A stretch of 20,269 nt of DNA. Source: Silene noctiflora. Taxonomy: Eukaryota > Streptophyta > Magnoliopsida > Caryophyllales > Caryophyllaceae. The stretch lies in NCBI GenBank assembly GCA_009801015.1, contig VHZZ01009092.1:20964-41232 (forward strand). The letters run 5' to 3'. Shown here one piece after another: positions 8,691 through 18,746 of the stretch. A program made the translations under genes and the position numbers. The notes under the pieces are model-generated. The model saw only the letters and a program-made list of their open reading frames with translations. It was not told the origin of the DNA and searched no databases. Within the stretch, counting starts at the first letter, position 1, and each line of letters starts with the position of its first letter.

Positions 8691-10945
8691 GTAAGTCTAG
8701 CATTAGGTTCGCTGTCATGGTAATCGTTACATTTTTAGGGGTTCGATTCAATTAGAAAATTGATTGATACTTTTGCCCTAATTGTATAGGTGAAGGAATT
8801 TATGATCCAGAGGCCGATTCCTACATAATCGACAACGTTCTGAGACTACTAGATACAAAGTGATTAGATGCCTCCTTGCTTGTCTAATTTATGTCTTGTT
8901 TGTAGATAGATGTATGAAATTTTCCGCTAGTTTGTTGTTGCTGAAATTCTTATGTTCATGTTGTGACCAGTGGTTGAACTTTGAAGACAAAGAAGTAGTT
9001 GTTGATTGTATTGATCCTAAAAGGTAATTTGTCTTTAATGCTTTTCTTGGACTCTTGGTGTATGCATTTGGGTCTCTTGTTGTTAGTGCGTACATCAATC
9101 CAATTTTGTTAAATTGTTATTTTGAGCATTCCATTAATGTGATAGCAGTTGCAAAATATTGAGGTCCGTGCCCCTGTTTTCTTGTGTAGCAGGCTGCTGC
9201 CTGACTCTGCTGGGTTATTGAGCTTGGTACTAATGTTGTGTGCAGTGTACAATATGTTCAGGTGTATTTCATCTAATGTGGGCTTTTCCGATTGATGAGG
9301 ATTGTTGGTATTGGTACGGAGTAATAGTTTTGGATGAATTATTCATTACTTGTATTTTTCCTCAATGGTTAAAGGAATCTTGTAATTCTTCTTGATTATG
9401 ATTAGTTGTGGATGGTATATGCTGATGGTGTTAGCTTGTAAATATGGTGGATAAATGGTGCTAGCTTGTAAGTGATGGATTGTGGAGTATTTTGGCTGAG
9501 AGGTAGGAATAAGAATGTTTTGATCCCCTTGTTTTGGATCATTTGCCACCCGTTGATAGGTCACCACTTTGTAGGTAAATCCTTGTGCCGTATTGTAAGT
9601 ACTAGGTTCACGAGGTTGCTCCGTCAAGTGACTGTGGTTACTTGATATAAGATTATAGGATTGGTTTACAGTTTAAGTCAACCAGTTGTTAAATCGGGTA
9701 TAGTTGGTAGTTTTGACTAGGAGCATATTATGATATTGTCGTACCATAGGGATTTAAGCGTCAGTTTTGTCAGAGCATTTAGAGTATATCAGATTATCGA
9801 TTCACGGGCGTTCCACCGTTCTCGTGATTGGCTTAGTTGATGATATTTGCTATACTTGCATTGATTTGACTATATCTACTGACTATTGATTGGTTGATGT
9901 TATCTTGTTATATTAATTCAGATGTTATTCATATGAGATTGCCTATTGTTGTATGACTTGTATCAGATGATGTGAATTTTGTCATGCTTATCGTGGAGGC
10001 ATCTAGTGAGTAACTGTTATGCGGATTGGTGTCCGTTGATGATGTGATGATGGAATGATTATTTATTTGGGGTGGGGTCGCTGAGTGAGCAGACGGTCGA
10101 TTGTTTCTAGTCATATTACATTTATTTAAGAAAAAACAAATAATAATTTGCATTTTCACAAAAATCTGAGAGGGACGGTTTTTCACCAAGTTATTGAGAG
10201 ACCACTCTCTCGTACCTCTTTTTGTGTTTTTGGTACCCCTTTTATTGTTGATCGTGTTCCAAAACGTCTCTTTAGTTTCGTACCTATTTTCATAATAGGC
10301 GTACCCATTCTATCTTTAACCGTAATTCGTTTTTGTTTTATTACGCATGGTACCATTTTAACCTTAAATTGTACTGTTGTCTCTCAACAAAGTTATTGAG
10401 AGACGGACTTACTGCTGCATTTTAACAACCTATGTAATTGAACTTCTGCGTTGTTAGATTTAATGAATCAGATTTACTTTCTCGGCGCAGTCGAGTCTAT
10501 TTATTTACTTCTTGCATTTAGTTTTATTGTCATTATCATAATCCGGTTTGTTACAAGGATTGCATGAACCAAACAACCACATAAAACATTGACATACTCA
10601 GTTGGAGTATAATTATGTTTTTATTCTGTGAAATTTTTCTTTGCCAGTGAGACATTTACACACTCATAAATACTGGATGGTCTATTGTGATATTTGTCTG
10701 GTGTTCAGTTATCTAGTTTGGGGTCTCAAACTTAACATATGAACATGGCCTCTTTAATCTATTGAGTACCCGTGTCTTTTTGTTTGGCCCCAGCGTATTC
10801 TGTTAGTAGCTCGATATATTTTACGTTAAAACTTTTGAGGGCGCTGGACTGCTGGAAGATTGAAAAGTTATGTGAATTTGTTTAGTCCTCTTTGTTTCAT
10901 TGGAGATGGTAGTCATGCTCATCTGAGTGTTCGTCTACCTTTCAG
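8691..10945 (+). other. Probable 5' UTR intron of the SART-1 gene
   Basis: T-rich sequence between the donor GTAAGT at 8691 and the acceptor TTTCAG ending at 10945. No coding exon is recognised inside. It contains a pair of AAGTTATTGAGAGAC repeats near 10.2-10.4 kb and a 23-codon open stretch at 8792-8860 that lacks any upstream ATG in frame. Long first introns in the leader are common for broadly expressed plant genes and often enhance expression. That role here is inferred only from position. Confidence 0.5.
10188..10404. repeat. Direct repeat pair with hairpin, possible MITE remnant
   Basis: AAGTTATTGAGAGAC occurs at 10188-10202 and 10390-10404, 202 bp apart. The right copy also forms a perfect 9-bp inverted repeat with GTCTCTCAA just before it (about 10379-10404). 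GTCTCTC/GAGAGAC ends are known from short plant foldback elements, but clean terminal inverted repeats and a target duplication were not found. Confidence 0.5.
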
Positions 10946-10989
10946 GTTGGAAGTCGGATATTTTACTGTTGTGTTTGCTCAATCTCTCC

Positions 10990-13900
10990 ATGGGTACTGA
11001 CTTGTCTGAGTCCAGGCGTGAAAGAAGTGAGGAGAGGCGCCGGGGTGATTCTCTGTTGAGAAAGTCCGTCGAAGTAGATGATCTGGAAGAGTGTGATAAA
11101 GATAGAAGCAAACACAGAAGTAAGGACAAGAACAAAAGTGGGAGAGAGGAGAAGGATCATAGAAGCAGAGACAAGGATCGATCAAAAACTAAGGATGGTA
11201 GGGAAAAGGAGGTTAAGGAGTCTGGGAAAGTTAGAATATCTAGCAAGGAAAAAAGAAAAGAAGGAATAGAAGAGCATGAAAAGGATAGAGCAAAAGACAA
11301 AGGAAGGGAAAAAGAACCTGAGAGAGATAAGCATAGAGGGAAAGCTCATGATAGAGATGAGGACAGAGACAGGAAAAGAGATCGTGATAGAGATCGCGAA
11401 AATGAACCTGAGAGTGATCGAGGTCCACAGAAGGAGAGAGAGAAAGAAAAGGGCAAGGAGAAGGAGAGACCAAAGGAAAAAGGAAGAGATAGAGACAGGG
11501 GAAAAGATAGAGAAAGGGAAAAGGAGAAAGAAAAGACCAGAGAGAGGGAGAAAGAACGAGAACAAGATAAGAATAAGGATACACATTTGCTTGATAGGGA
11601 GAAAGACAAAGATTACATTAGGGAAAAAGAGAGGGAGCTGAATCATGGCAAGGAGAGGTTGAGTAGGAGGAGTCGTGATGATCATGATCCCGATAATGAT
11701 GAGGGAAAAGATCCTAAGGCTAAAGGCGATAGTGATTACACCAGAGACAGAGATTCTCATAACCAAGGCAAGACTTCTTTGGAAGAGGTAGATGCTGTTC
11801 ACATCAAACAAGGAGACTACGTTGAGGATTCATCAGCTGCTCAAAATCAGTCACGAAAGGAAATTGAAGAGCGAATCTCAAAAATGAAAGAAGAACGAAT
11901 GAAAAGGAAAGCTGACGGCGCCTCTGAGATCCTATCATGGGTCAACAAGAGTCGAAAACTTGAGGATAAGATTCAGTTTGAGCGACAGAAAGCAAAGCAA
12001 AGGTCTAAGATTTTGGATGAGCAGGACTATGTTGATGATGATGAAGAAGGGTTCTCTAGAAGTAAAGGGGCTACTGATTCCTTGGCAGGAGTAAAGGTTC
12101 TTCATGGATTTGATAAAGTCTTGGAAGGGGGCTCAGTTGTTTTGACACTTAAAGATCAAGAAATACTTGCAGATGGTGATATAAATGAAAACTTGGACAT
12201 GCTTGAAAATGTGGAAATTGGAGAGCAGAAGCGTAGGAATGAAGCTTACAAAGCTGGGAAGAAAAGTGCAGGAATGTATGATGATAAGTTTAATGATCAG
12301 CTAGGTGAAGAGAAAAAGATGCTGCCACAATATGACGATCCAATGGAGGAAGAAGGGGTTACTTTGGATGTTGCAGGCCGCTTCACTGCTGATAAGAAAA
12401 TTGAAGAGCTTCGCAGAAAGCTTCAGATCCCTTCTCACAGTAATCAAGTTGAAGATCTTAATTCATCTGTTAGAACCTCATCAGACTACTATACTCCTGA
12501 AGAAATGCTTCAGTTCAAGAAACCCAAGAAAAAGAAGTCTTTACGGAAAAGGGAGAAGCTTGACCTTGATGCCCTTGAGGCAGAAGCAAGAGCTGAAGGA
12601 TTGGGTGCTTCAGATCTCCGTTCACGCAATGATAGTAAAGGTCAAATTGCTAAAGAGGAGCAAGAAAGAGCAGAGGCCAAAAGACGGAGTACTGTTTTTC
12701 AAGCTGCCTTTGCCAGGGCAGATGAAGCATCTAGGGCGCTTCGCACCGAGCAAACTCTTTCTACTGTAAAGGAAGAGGATGATGATGAAGTTTTTGCTGA
12801 TGATGATGTTGATCTCCAGAAGTCCTTGGAAAGAGCTAGAAAACTAGCTTTGAAGAAACAAACCGAGAAAGCACCAACTGGACCAGATGCCATTGCACGC
12901 CTGGCGGCATCAGCTGTCAGCACTCAGTCTGTTGATGTTCAAAACTTAACTTCAGGGGATGCTTTAGAAAACAAAGTTATCTTCACTGAAATGGAGGAGT
13001 TCGTCTGGGGTCTTCAACTTGATGAAGGTACCTCCTCCCTCTCTTTCTCTCTCATCTTTGTTTGTTTGTGTGCGTTTTTGTTGAGTATTGCACCTGAGTT
13101 TCTATTGATTACTCTCAATGTTGATGTTCTTGCTGCTCGCACTGTTTCGGTGAAGCTTTTGCCCCCTCAGAAATCAACGTTCTCTCTTTGCACTACATAA
13201 TTGACAAGGGAGGTTTATCTTTTCACCAATCATTTTTTCTGTGGTTATTTCTTAATAGTAGACAGACCCGATATGACTAATTTGACATTTGAGACCCGAA
13301 TTAGGGAACCTGGATATGATCTGAAATCTGAAGTGGCCTAAGGCAGACCAGACCCGGGCTTTGCTGCAACCAAATTTATCTGAAATGATCCTTCTGGAAT
13401 CTGAAAATGACCTGCAGTGACTCAATGACCGTAACAACTAATTTGAAAAAACATCTGTGATACTCTTGGGTAAAATAACAAAAACTCAGTCATGAGTCAA
13501 ATCAAATTGTAGCATTATAACCAGACCCGCGAATGACCCAACACAGCACACCTGAAACAGACCCAATCCAATCTAAACTGCACGACCTGATCCAAAGTGA
13601 TAACTCGAACGACTTGTTTGTAAGGTCTATGATACTAGTATCCTAATTCGAGGAATACTTGTGTCTATTTACTGTCTTGAGTACTCGTAACTCATTTTAT
13701 CTCATGTCATCTATTGTTTGCAGATACTCAGAAGCCAGACCATGAAGATGTGTTTATGGAGGAAGACGAAGCCCCAAAAATGTCTGAGGAAAAAAAGGAT
13801 GAGACTAGTGGCTGGACAGAAATCTTAGAATCTGGAACTGATGAACCCTCCATGACTGAAAATAAAGAGGAAATAGTCCCAGATGATACTATCCATGAAG

Positions 13901-16439
13901 CTCCTGTAGGGAAAGGACTGTCTGGTGCTCTTAAACTGCTTAAAGATCGGGGCGCACTTAAAGAAACAACGGAATGGGGTGGCAGAAACACGGACAAGAA
14001 GAAAAGTAAATTGGTTGGGATACATGATGACGAAGGACCTAAGGAGATACACTTGGAGAGGAGGGATGAATTTGGAAGAATTGTAAGTATTTTTTTTCTT
14101 ATTCATTTCTGCCTCCTGTTCCTTTTTGGTTCTTTTCCCCTAATTCAAGTTGGCACATCATGGGCACAAGTCATGTGTTTCTGTGGTAGCTAATGAGTGT
14201 TAAGGGGACATTTGCTGATTTACCTGTTGACATTCTGATTTTCATTTGTAGTTGCAGAAGATTTGAAACCTTTTATACTAGTTTTTCTCTGATTTTGGTT
14301 TTGTTCAGATCCAGTAATCCCCATTTCTTTTTGCAGCTGACTCCAAAAGAAGCCTTCCGTCTGATTTCTCACAAGTTTCATGGAAAAGGGCCTGGCAAAG
14401 GGAAGCAGGAAAAACGAATGAAGCAGTACCAAGACGAACAAAGGTTAAAGCAAATGACTTCTTCAGATGTTCTTCCTCAGTCTGTGGAGAGAATGCGAGA
14501 GGCTCAGTTGCAATCAAGAACACCGTATCTTGTTCTCAGCGGGAATGTTAGACCCGGGTAAGAAATATGCTCTATCATTCTATTACTAGACATAAGTTTG
14601 TTAAACATTTCTTTATCTTGTACTCTGATCATAACGATACTAGTAGTTTAATTGTGTTTCTTGTGTTTAAGATAGTGATAGAAACATATTTACACTTCGA
14701 ACGCAACATGAATGGCAAAGTGAAACCTTATTATCTGACCCCAATTATATTTTCTTTCATTTTCTGTCGCTACATTTTGGAAAAATAGAATAATTTTCAA
14801 AACACTTGTTTGCCCGACCATGCCTTTTATCTTTCAACAACAACAATAACAACATTACCCTAGTGCCTCAATGGCTCCCGCAAATTGCGGGGTAGGGGGG
14901 GGGGGGGGGGTCAGATGTACGCAGCCTTACCCTTGTGTTAGCAACACAAAGAGGCTGTTTCCGAATAACCCAAGATGAAAATGAAAATTGCGTCGAGAAC
15001 TACATCGAGAACCGCTACTTCACAAAAGAAAGAAGCGCAACCACTTTAGTGAGCCATTTTGATTTATTCCATTATAATCCATAACCAAAGAGTAATGAGT
15101 CTTTGGCTCCATTGGAAATATGGAAAACCATGCCTTTTATCTTTCATTTTAAATAAAATAAATTTTCTTTCATTTTCTGTCATTAGCCTTATAAACTTGT
15201 TTGCCCTACCATGCCTTTTGAACTCTTCTACTTTGTAAGGCACGACCTGTGTAGCTTAGCCGAGTTTCAGCCACTTTAATCAACTTTCCGGCGTGTTAAG
15301 AATGCTTAATCTGAATTACTTCACCCTGTACTCAAATTTTCCGTCTAAATCACCCTCACTTCAAAATCACCCTCAATTCATCTAGACATGTCTCTGACTT
15401 ATTTCTCCAAGTTTTTTATCCCTTTCCGAACCCAACAATTTGAAAATGATCAAAACTGAGAATATTACGGTTACACGCATTAAAACGCTGAAGTTAAATA
15501 ATTTCTAATTCATATAGCAGAATTTTTTAGATGAAAAAATTAGATCATTTTTAGATGGGATAAATTTGAGGAAATATAAATAGACGGTGAATTGTTGGAT
15601 ATTTTGAGGGGAATACTTGAGAAAGATGAAGTGTATGCAGTTTTGGCGAAAAATGTTAAGGTATTTCCTGACCTAAGATCCTTGATCTAAAATGTTTTAT
15701 GTTTTGGTCACCCCCGTTAAATCCGCCCATGGTTATGTCAAGCTGATTGTGTTGCCAGAGTTTGGGTGTTTTATATTAGCTTCTGAATCTTCATATTTGA
15801 TGTGTGTTTTTCTGACTAGTTGTAGGAAGTTATGGTGGCAGCATCTCTTTAATTGATGTTGCATATCTCTTGCCTTTTCCCTTATGTAACATGTGATAAG
15901 TATTGTTCTTGTAAACTCCAGTGTAAGGGTATAAGTATCTGGATTGGGATGGCCATTTCCTTTTTTTCCGCTCTTTTGTTAGTATGGACACCCCTAATGG
16001 ATTGGGATGTGGTTTAAGTAACTAAAATTATCACTGTATTTTGCTTATTGATGCTTGCAATTAAATAGTTGACTCTGTTATCTTCAGGCAAACAAGTGAT
16101 CCTAGGAGCGGATTTGCAACTGTTGAGAAAGAGGTCCCTGGAAGCTTGACCCCCATGCTTGGGGATGCGAAGGTCTGTTTTTGTTTGTATCTTTCTTTTA
16201 CAATTAGATACGAACCACTCTCTGCTTTCTAACGTGGCTATAATGGCAACCAGAGGTGTTGACATGTTACATGGATTTTGTCAGGGCATTACCATATCAA
16301 GTGTTAAATATGTATGGTCTTCTTTCTATATCTGTTTTCTGTGGTTAATTCTGGTTCTGAATTTCAGGTTGAGCATTTTCTAGGAATCAAGCGGAAAGCA
16401 GACGATGGAGGTGGTTCATCAAAGAAGCCAAAAAAGTGA
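10990..16439 (+). CDS. DOT2: SART-1 family protein DOT2/MDF, U4/U6.U5 tri-snRNP component (5 coding exons, about 924 aa)
   Basis: Join 10990-13027, 13724-14082, 14337-14557, 16088-16172, 16368-16439; all introns are GT-AG and the frame stays open. The family (human SART1, yeast Snu66) is a nuclear tri-snRNP protein needed for spliceosome activation. In Arabidopsis, DOT2/MDF affects vein pattern and meristems. Residues 1-270 are very rich in R/K/D/E (RD, RE, KE repeats). Then follow SWVNKSRK (about 317), LHGFDKVLEGGSVVLTLKDQ (about 371-390), KKKKSLRKREK (about 514-524) and GLSGALKLLKDRGALKE (about 744-760). The family hallmark LTPKEAFRLISHKFHGKG starts at residue 800, then TPYLVLSG (about 863-870) and VEHFLGIKRK, ending in a basic KKPKK tail (possible NLS). 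The start is the first ATG after the acceptor at 10945. At 924 aa it is somewhat longer than the roughly 800 aa usual for the family, probably from the N-terminal repeats. Nothing suggests decay. Confidence 0.95.
13028..13723 (+). other. First coding-region intron of the SART-1 gene, with GACCC-rich repeat
   Basis: Donor GAAG|GTACCT, acceptor TTTGCAG|AT; the codon for Asp is split after its first base. The exon frame stays open into the intron until TAA at 13198-13200, so a retained intron would add 57 residues and remove the SART-1 C-terminus. Bases 13259-13612 contain many degenerate copies of GACCC/GACCCG/TGACC spaced irregularly, resembling a low-complexity repeat often met in plant introns and intergenic DNA. 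Confidence 0.85.
14817..15146 (-). mobile_element. SINE with 20-bp target duplication, about 290 bp, antisense in the SART-1 intron
   Basis: A perfect 20-bp direct repeat (ACCATGCCTTTTATCTTTCA at 14817-14836 and 15127-15146) encloses 290 bp. Read on the minus strand, the element has a box A-like TGGCTCACTAAAGTGG (15056 down to 15041) and a weak box B-like GGTTCTCGATGTA (15013 down to 15001). A conserved tail follows (GGAAACAGCCTCTTTGTG, then GGGTAAGGCTGCGTAC, GAGCCATTGAGGCAC), ending in TTG repeats at 14837. The tail is that of plant Au/Angio-domain SINEs. The first 70 bp or so (15126 to 15057) precede box A and are not explained by a simple tRNA head. A G16 run (14895-14910) lies in the tail. 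It is in the third coding intron (14558-16087), away from the splice sites. Confidence 0.8.
14895..14910. repeat. Poly(G) tract, G16
   Basis: An unbroken G16 run inside the SINE tail, where relatives have a shorter mixed G/A stretch. It could form a quadruplex and is also a likely spot for sequencing-length error. Confidence 0.9.
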
Positions 16440-16700
16440 ATTGCCTTCTTATTTTCTTTGCTGTTTTGTTCAGAGAACTGTATCCATTGTATCCATCAAT
16501 TCAAAGGGTGTGGAAGATTGAGCTTTTTTTCTGCACTGGAAACTTTTGGGGAGAGATTTTGCAGTCTTTAAACTAGAGTTTGATACGAAATCACTGTAAA
16601 TGGATTTGTTCTGTTGGGTCGATGTTAACCATGGGTTTTTTTGGATCTTGATACTCCAAATTTTAAGTTTTATAAGATTTTTAGCACTGAATGCCGCATT
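16440..16700 (+). other. Probable 3' UTR of the SART-1 gene
   Basis: T-rich sequence following the TGA at 16437-16439. Plant poly(A) signals are loose and no exact AATAAA was found, so the end point is a guess. The ORFs in this stretch on both strands are short and featureless. Confidence 0.4.
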
Positions 16701-16800
16701 GCGCATTTAAAAACCTGTGTCGTCTTCCAGTTGCTGGATTGTACTGGATCTGTAACATTTACCTTTGCCCAAGGCAATTCTTCTTCTCCTCTCCGACTTG

Positions 16801-16950
16801 GAACTTCTATCTTCTTATCAGCTTGAGTAACTTTCTTACGCATTTAAGTTCTCTTCAAAACATCATACTTACTTTTGACCTGACATTGAGTTACGAGAAT
16901 ATGATCTTCTAACCTCAAACGAACTTTTATCTTCGTATCACCTTGAGTGG
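16801..16950 (+). repeat. Two 30-bp direct repeats exactly 120 bp apart
   Basis: GAACTTCTATCTTCTTATCA at 16801 and GAACTTTTATCTTCGTATCA at 16921 continue as GCTTGAGTAA / CCTTGAGTGG, about 25 of 30 positions identical. The intervening DNA does not repeat further. No mechanism is evident. Confidence 0.65.
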
Positions 16951-17470
16951 AGTTCGGTTGACAAAGGGGTAAAGCCGTAAAGATAATGAAATCAAGAAAG
17001 AGAATTGATTTTGTCAAAAAAAAAAAAATGAAATGAGAAATTATTCTTCCCTTTAGATTTACCTATTGTTTGGTTTAGAAAGTCGAGGGAATAAGACAAA
17101 TCACCAGAGCTATCACCCCCAATCAGTCAACCACTAATGTCGCTCGCACTATCGCAGGTGTCAATGACATCCCTCGTCGTTGGCATCCCACCCCTACCCT
17201 GATGCCACCTCTCCTTCGGAAAACTCACCTTACCTCCACAAATACCAAAAGAACATATCCAATCACACCAAAGGCCGAAACTCTCTCCCCCACCCTAGTA
17301 GACTTTAGATAAGGTATGTGAGGTTTTTCAAAGGAAAGGGCAAGGGGTTCGACGAGAGTGATGCAATTGGGGCAAGGCTGAATCTTTGGCAGGGTGCATG
17401 AGTAGGAGTGTCGACGACGAAAGTGGTGTGAGAGTAGTGTTGGTGGAGGTTGGTGGTGGGTGTGGGTGGA
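16951..17470. other. Non-coding sequence flanking the solo LTR
   Basis: C-rich then G/T-rich DNA without a credible gene. The G-rich half ends GGTGGGTGTGGGTGGAGTGG immediately before the LTR, and similar G-rich DNA resumes after it at 18159, so the LTR interrupted a single older G-rich stretch, perhaps itself an old repeat. Confidence 0.5.
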
Positions 17471-18158
17471 GTGGTTGATGTAGAACTAGGTCGTTAGAAT
17501 TTAACGCTAGTTCAATTGCAGCAGAATTATTGTGTAGTTTTGTATATGTTGTGTATAAGATCAGAAAACAAAGAATTTTATGTAGGAATTGCGTGAATTG
17601 TAACGAAGAACAGGATAAATTAGCGAATCCTGTTCTAACCTCGCAAGATTATAGCTCGATTTGTTATAACTCAGCCTCGCAAAGAAGAATTGTAAAACTA
17701 ATCTCGCAAGATTAAACACAAGTTTAACAACTGTAAACTTTATTAAATTCTGAAAATAAGCTGAAAAATAAGGTCACAAATCGGCCTTATTTATAGTCCT
17801 TCTCGAAGTCAACAATCTGACTCGAACTCTAACTCCTTAGCTCGTGTTAAAAGCTAACTAACTCTTTCCTAAATTAACTAGGAAACTTATTAAATAATTA
17901 AATACTAAAATGAGATTTAAAATGCTAACAAACCTATTATAATTAGGAAATATTACCTACTAGCATTAGGAAATATTACCGTCGGCGTCTAGGATTAGGA
18001 AAAAATAGAGTTTCCTAATTTTATTCAAAAACATTAAATAAAATAACCTAAAAACTACTCCTACACGATTTAGGAAACCGTGCTCTCCTACACGGCCTTG
18101 GAAACCGTGCTCTCTAGCTCTTTCATCGTCACTGCCCTATTGCACCCGCATCAGTGGT
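17471..18158 (-). mobile_element. Solo LTR, 678 bp, with 5-bp target duplication
   Basis: The element spans 17476-18153, starts TGATG and ends CATCA (5-bp terminal inverted repeat of the TG...CA type). It is flanked by GTGGT on both sides (17471-17475 and 18154-18158). A TATA-type sequence CTATAAATAAGG lies on the minus strand at about 17797-17786, so the LTR promoter probably points left. No internal retrotransposon coding sequence or second LTR is present, as expected after LTR-LTR recombination. The superfamily (copia or gypsy) cannot be assigned from the LTR alone. The 61-codon ORF at 17530-17715 is inside the LTR and not a gene. Confidence 0.85.
17942..18111. repeat. Short tandem duplications inside the solo LTR
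   Basis: ATTAGGAAATATTACC occurs at 17942-17957 and 17965-17980. A 27-bp unit (CTCCTACACG...GGAAACCGTG...) occurs twice in tandem at 18058-18084 and 18085-18111 with a few mismatches. On the strand of the LTR promoter they lie upstream of the TATA sequence, where enhancer-like repeats in U3 would be expected. Confidence 0.8.
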
Positions 18159-18571
18159 AGGTGTTAGTTAGATGAGCGGGGTTGTAAGGGAGGGGTATGA
18201 GATACCTTGATGGGTGGACGAATGAATTTATTGTATGAGAGGTAAACCAATTCCCAAAGATGGTAAAGGAAATGATTATTTTTACGTAGTTGCTCTTTTA
18301 TGTACGAGATTTACTTATTCATAGACCTTTTTCCATAAATTTTCCATCATCTACCCTTATATACAAAATTCTCTCTTTTTCCCCTTTTATTCTTCCTCTA
18401 AAAAATTAATCAAATTCTTAGTAAAATTCATCAATTATACATCTTATATCTCATATTAATCAAATAATTGTTTTTATATGTGTTATAAATTTGGGCATTA
18501 AAAGGGAAGGGGGTGACTGGTGTTCAAGGTGGTAGATGCGAAGAGGAAGGGGCGATGGGTGGAGGACTAGT
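18159..18571. other. Non-coding DNA between the two LTRs
   Basis: G-rich then AT-rich sequence without a credible ORF or RNA gene. It is the target DNA of both retrotransposon insertions. Confidence 0.5.
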
Positions 18572-18602
18572 TGTAATACTACGGTTTTCCATGCCTCTGG
18601 TT

Positions 18603-18746
18603 ACTCGACCGAGTAGGACTTACTCTGTCGAGTAAGTTTATGTCTTTTGGAATCATAATCTATCTGTCTCGTACTCGATCGAGTGCTAAAGGACTCGATC
18701 GAGGAAGGGCCACTCGATCGAGTAGCTTGCTTACTCGATCGAGTAA
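18603..18746. repeat. Array of six ACTCGATCGAGT palindromes in the LTR U3
   Basis: Perfect or near-perfect palindromes start at 18603 (ACTCGACCGAGT), 18622 (ACTCTGTCGAGT), 18673, 18693, 18712 and 18733. The last extends to a perfect 16-bp palindrome, TTACTCGATCGAGTAA (18731-18746). Start-to-start spacings are 19, 51, 20, 19 and 21 bp. Each full copy contains CGATCG, so the array is also CpG-dense in an otherwise AT-rich setting. Confidence 0.95.

Larger units (their letters stand above)
14749..15219. repeat. Local duplication disrupted by the SINE
   Basis: ATTTTCTTTCATTTTCTGTC occurs at 14749-14768 and 15162-15181. ACTTGTTTGCCC.ACCATGCC occurs at 14804-14823 and 15195-15214 with one mismatch. 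If the SINE and one copy of its target duplication are removed, the two segments become an imperfect tandem duplication of roughly 100 bp. So a small duplication existed in this intron before the SINE inserted into its left copy. Confidence 0.7.

Noticed and set aside
8790..8863. Open stretch reading EGIYDPEADSYIIDNVLRLL after an acceptor-like TATAG
   Set aside because: It looks protein-like, but there is no in-frame ATG through the upstream leader (a stop lies at 8546), it ends after 23 codons, and an open run of this length is expected by chance.
9346..9627. 93-codon minus-strand ORF with a Gln/Thr/Tyr-rich peptide
   Set aside because: No domain or motif is recognised, it has no neighbouring retrotransposon parts, and it lies in the probable 5' UTR intron; most likely chance.
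10927..10989. 21-codon N-terminal extension of the SART-1 reading frame upstream of the ATG at 10990
   Set aside because: It begins at a GTG, runs across the splice acceptor TTTCAG ending at 10945, and is unlike the charged N-terminus that follows.
11182..11811. 209-codon minus-strand ORF and several other antisense ORFs opposite the SART-1 exon
   Set aside because: They are shadows of the purine-rich RE/RD/KE repeats: the antisense of such codons rarely gives stops and yields Leu/Ser/Phe-rich low-complexity peptides.
18603..18746. CRISPR-like reading of the palindrome array
   Set aside because: The repeats are 12-16 bp with spacers of about 8 bp in a plant LTR; this is a retrotransposon feature, not a CRISPR array.
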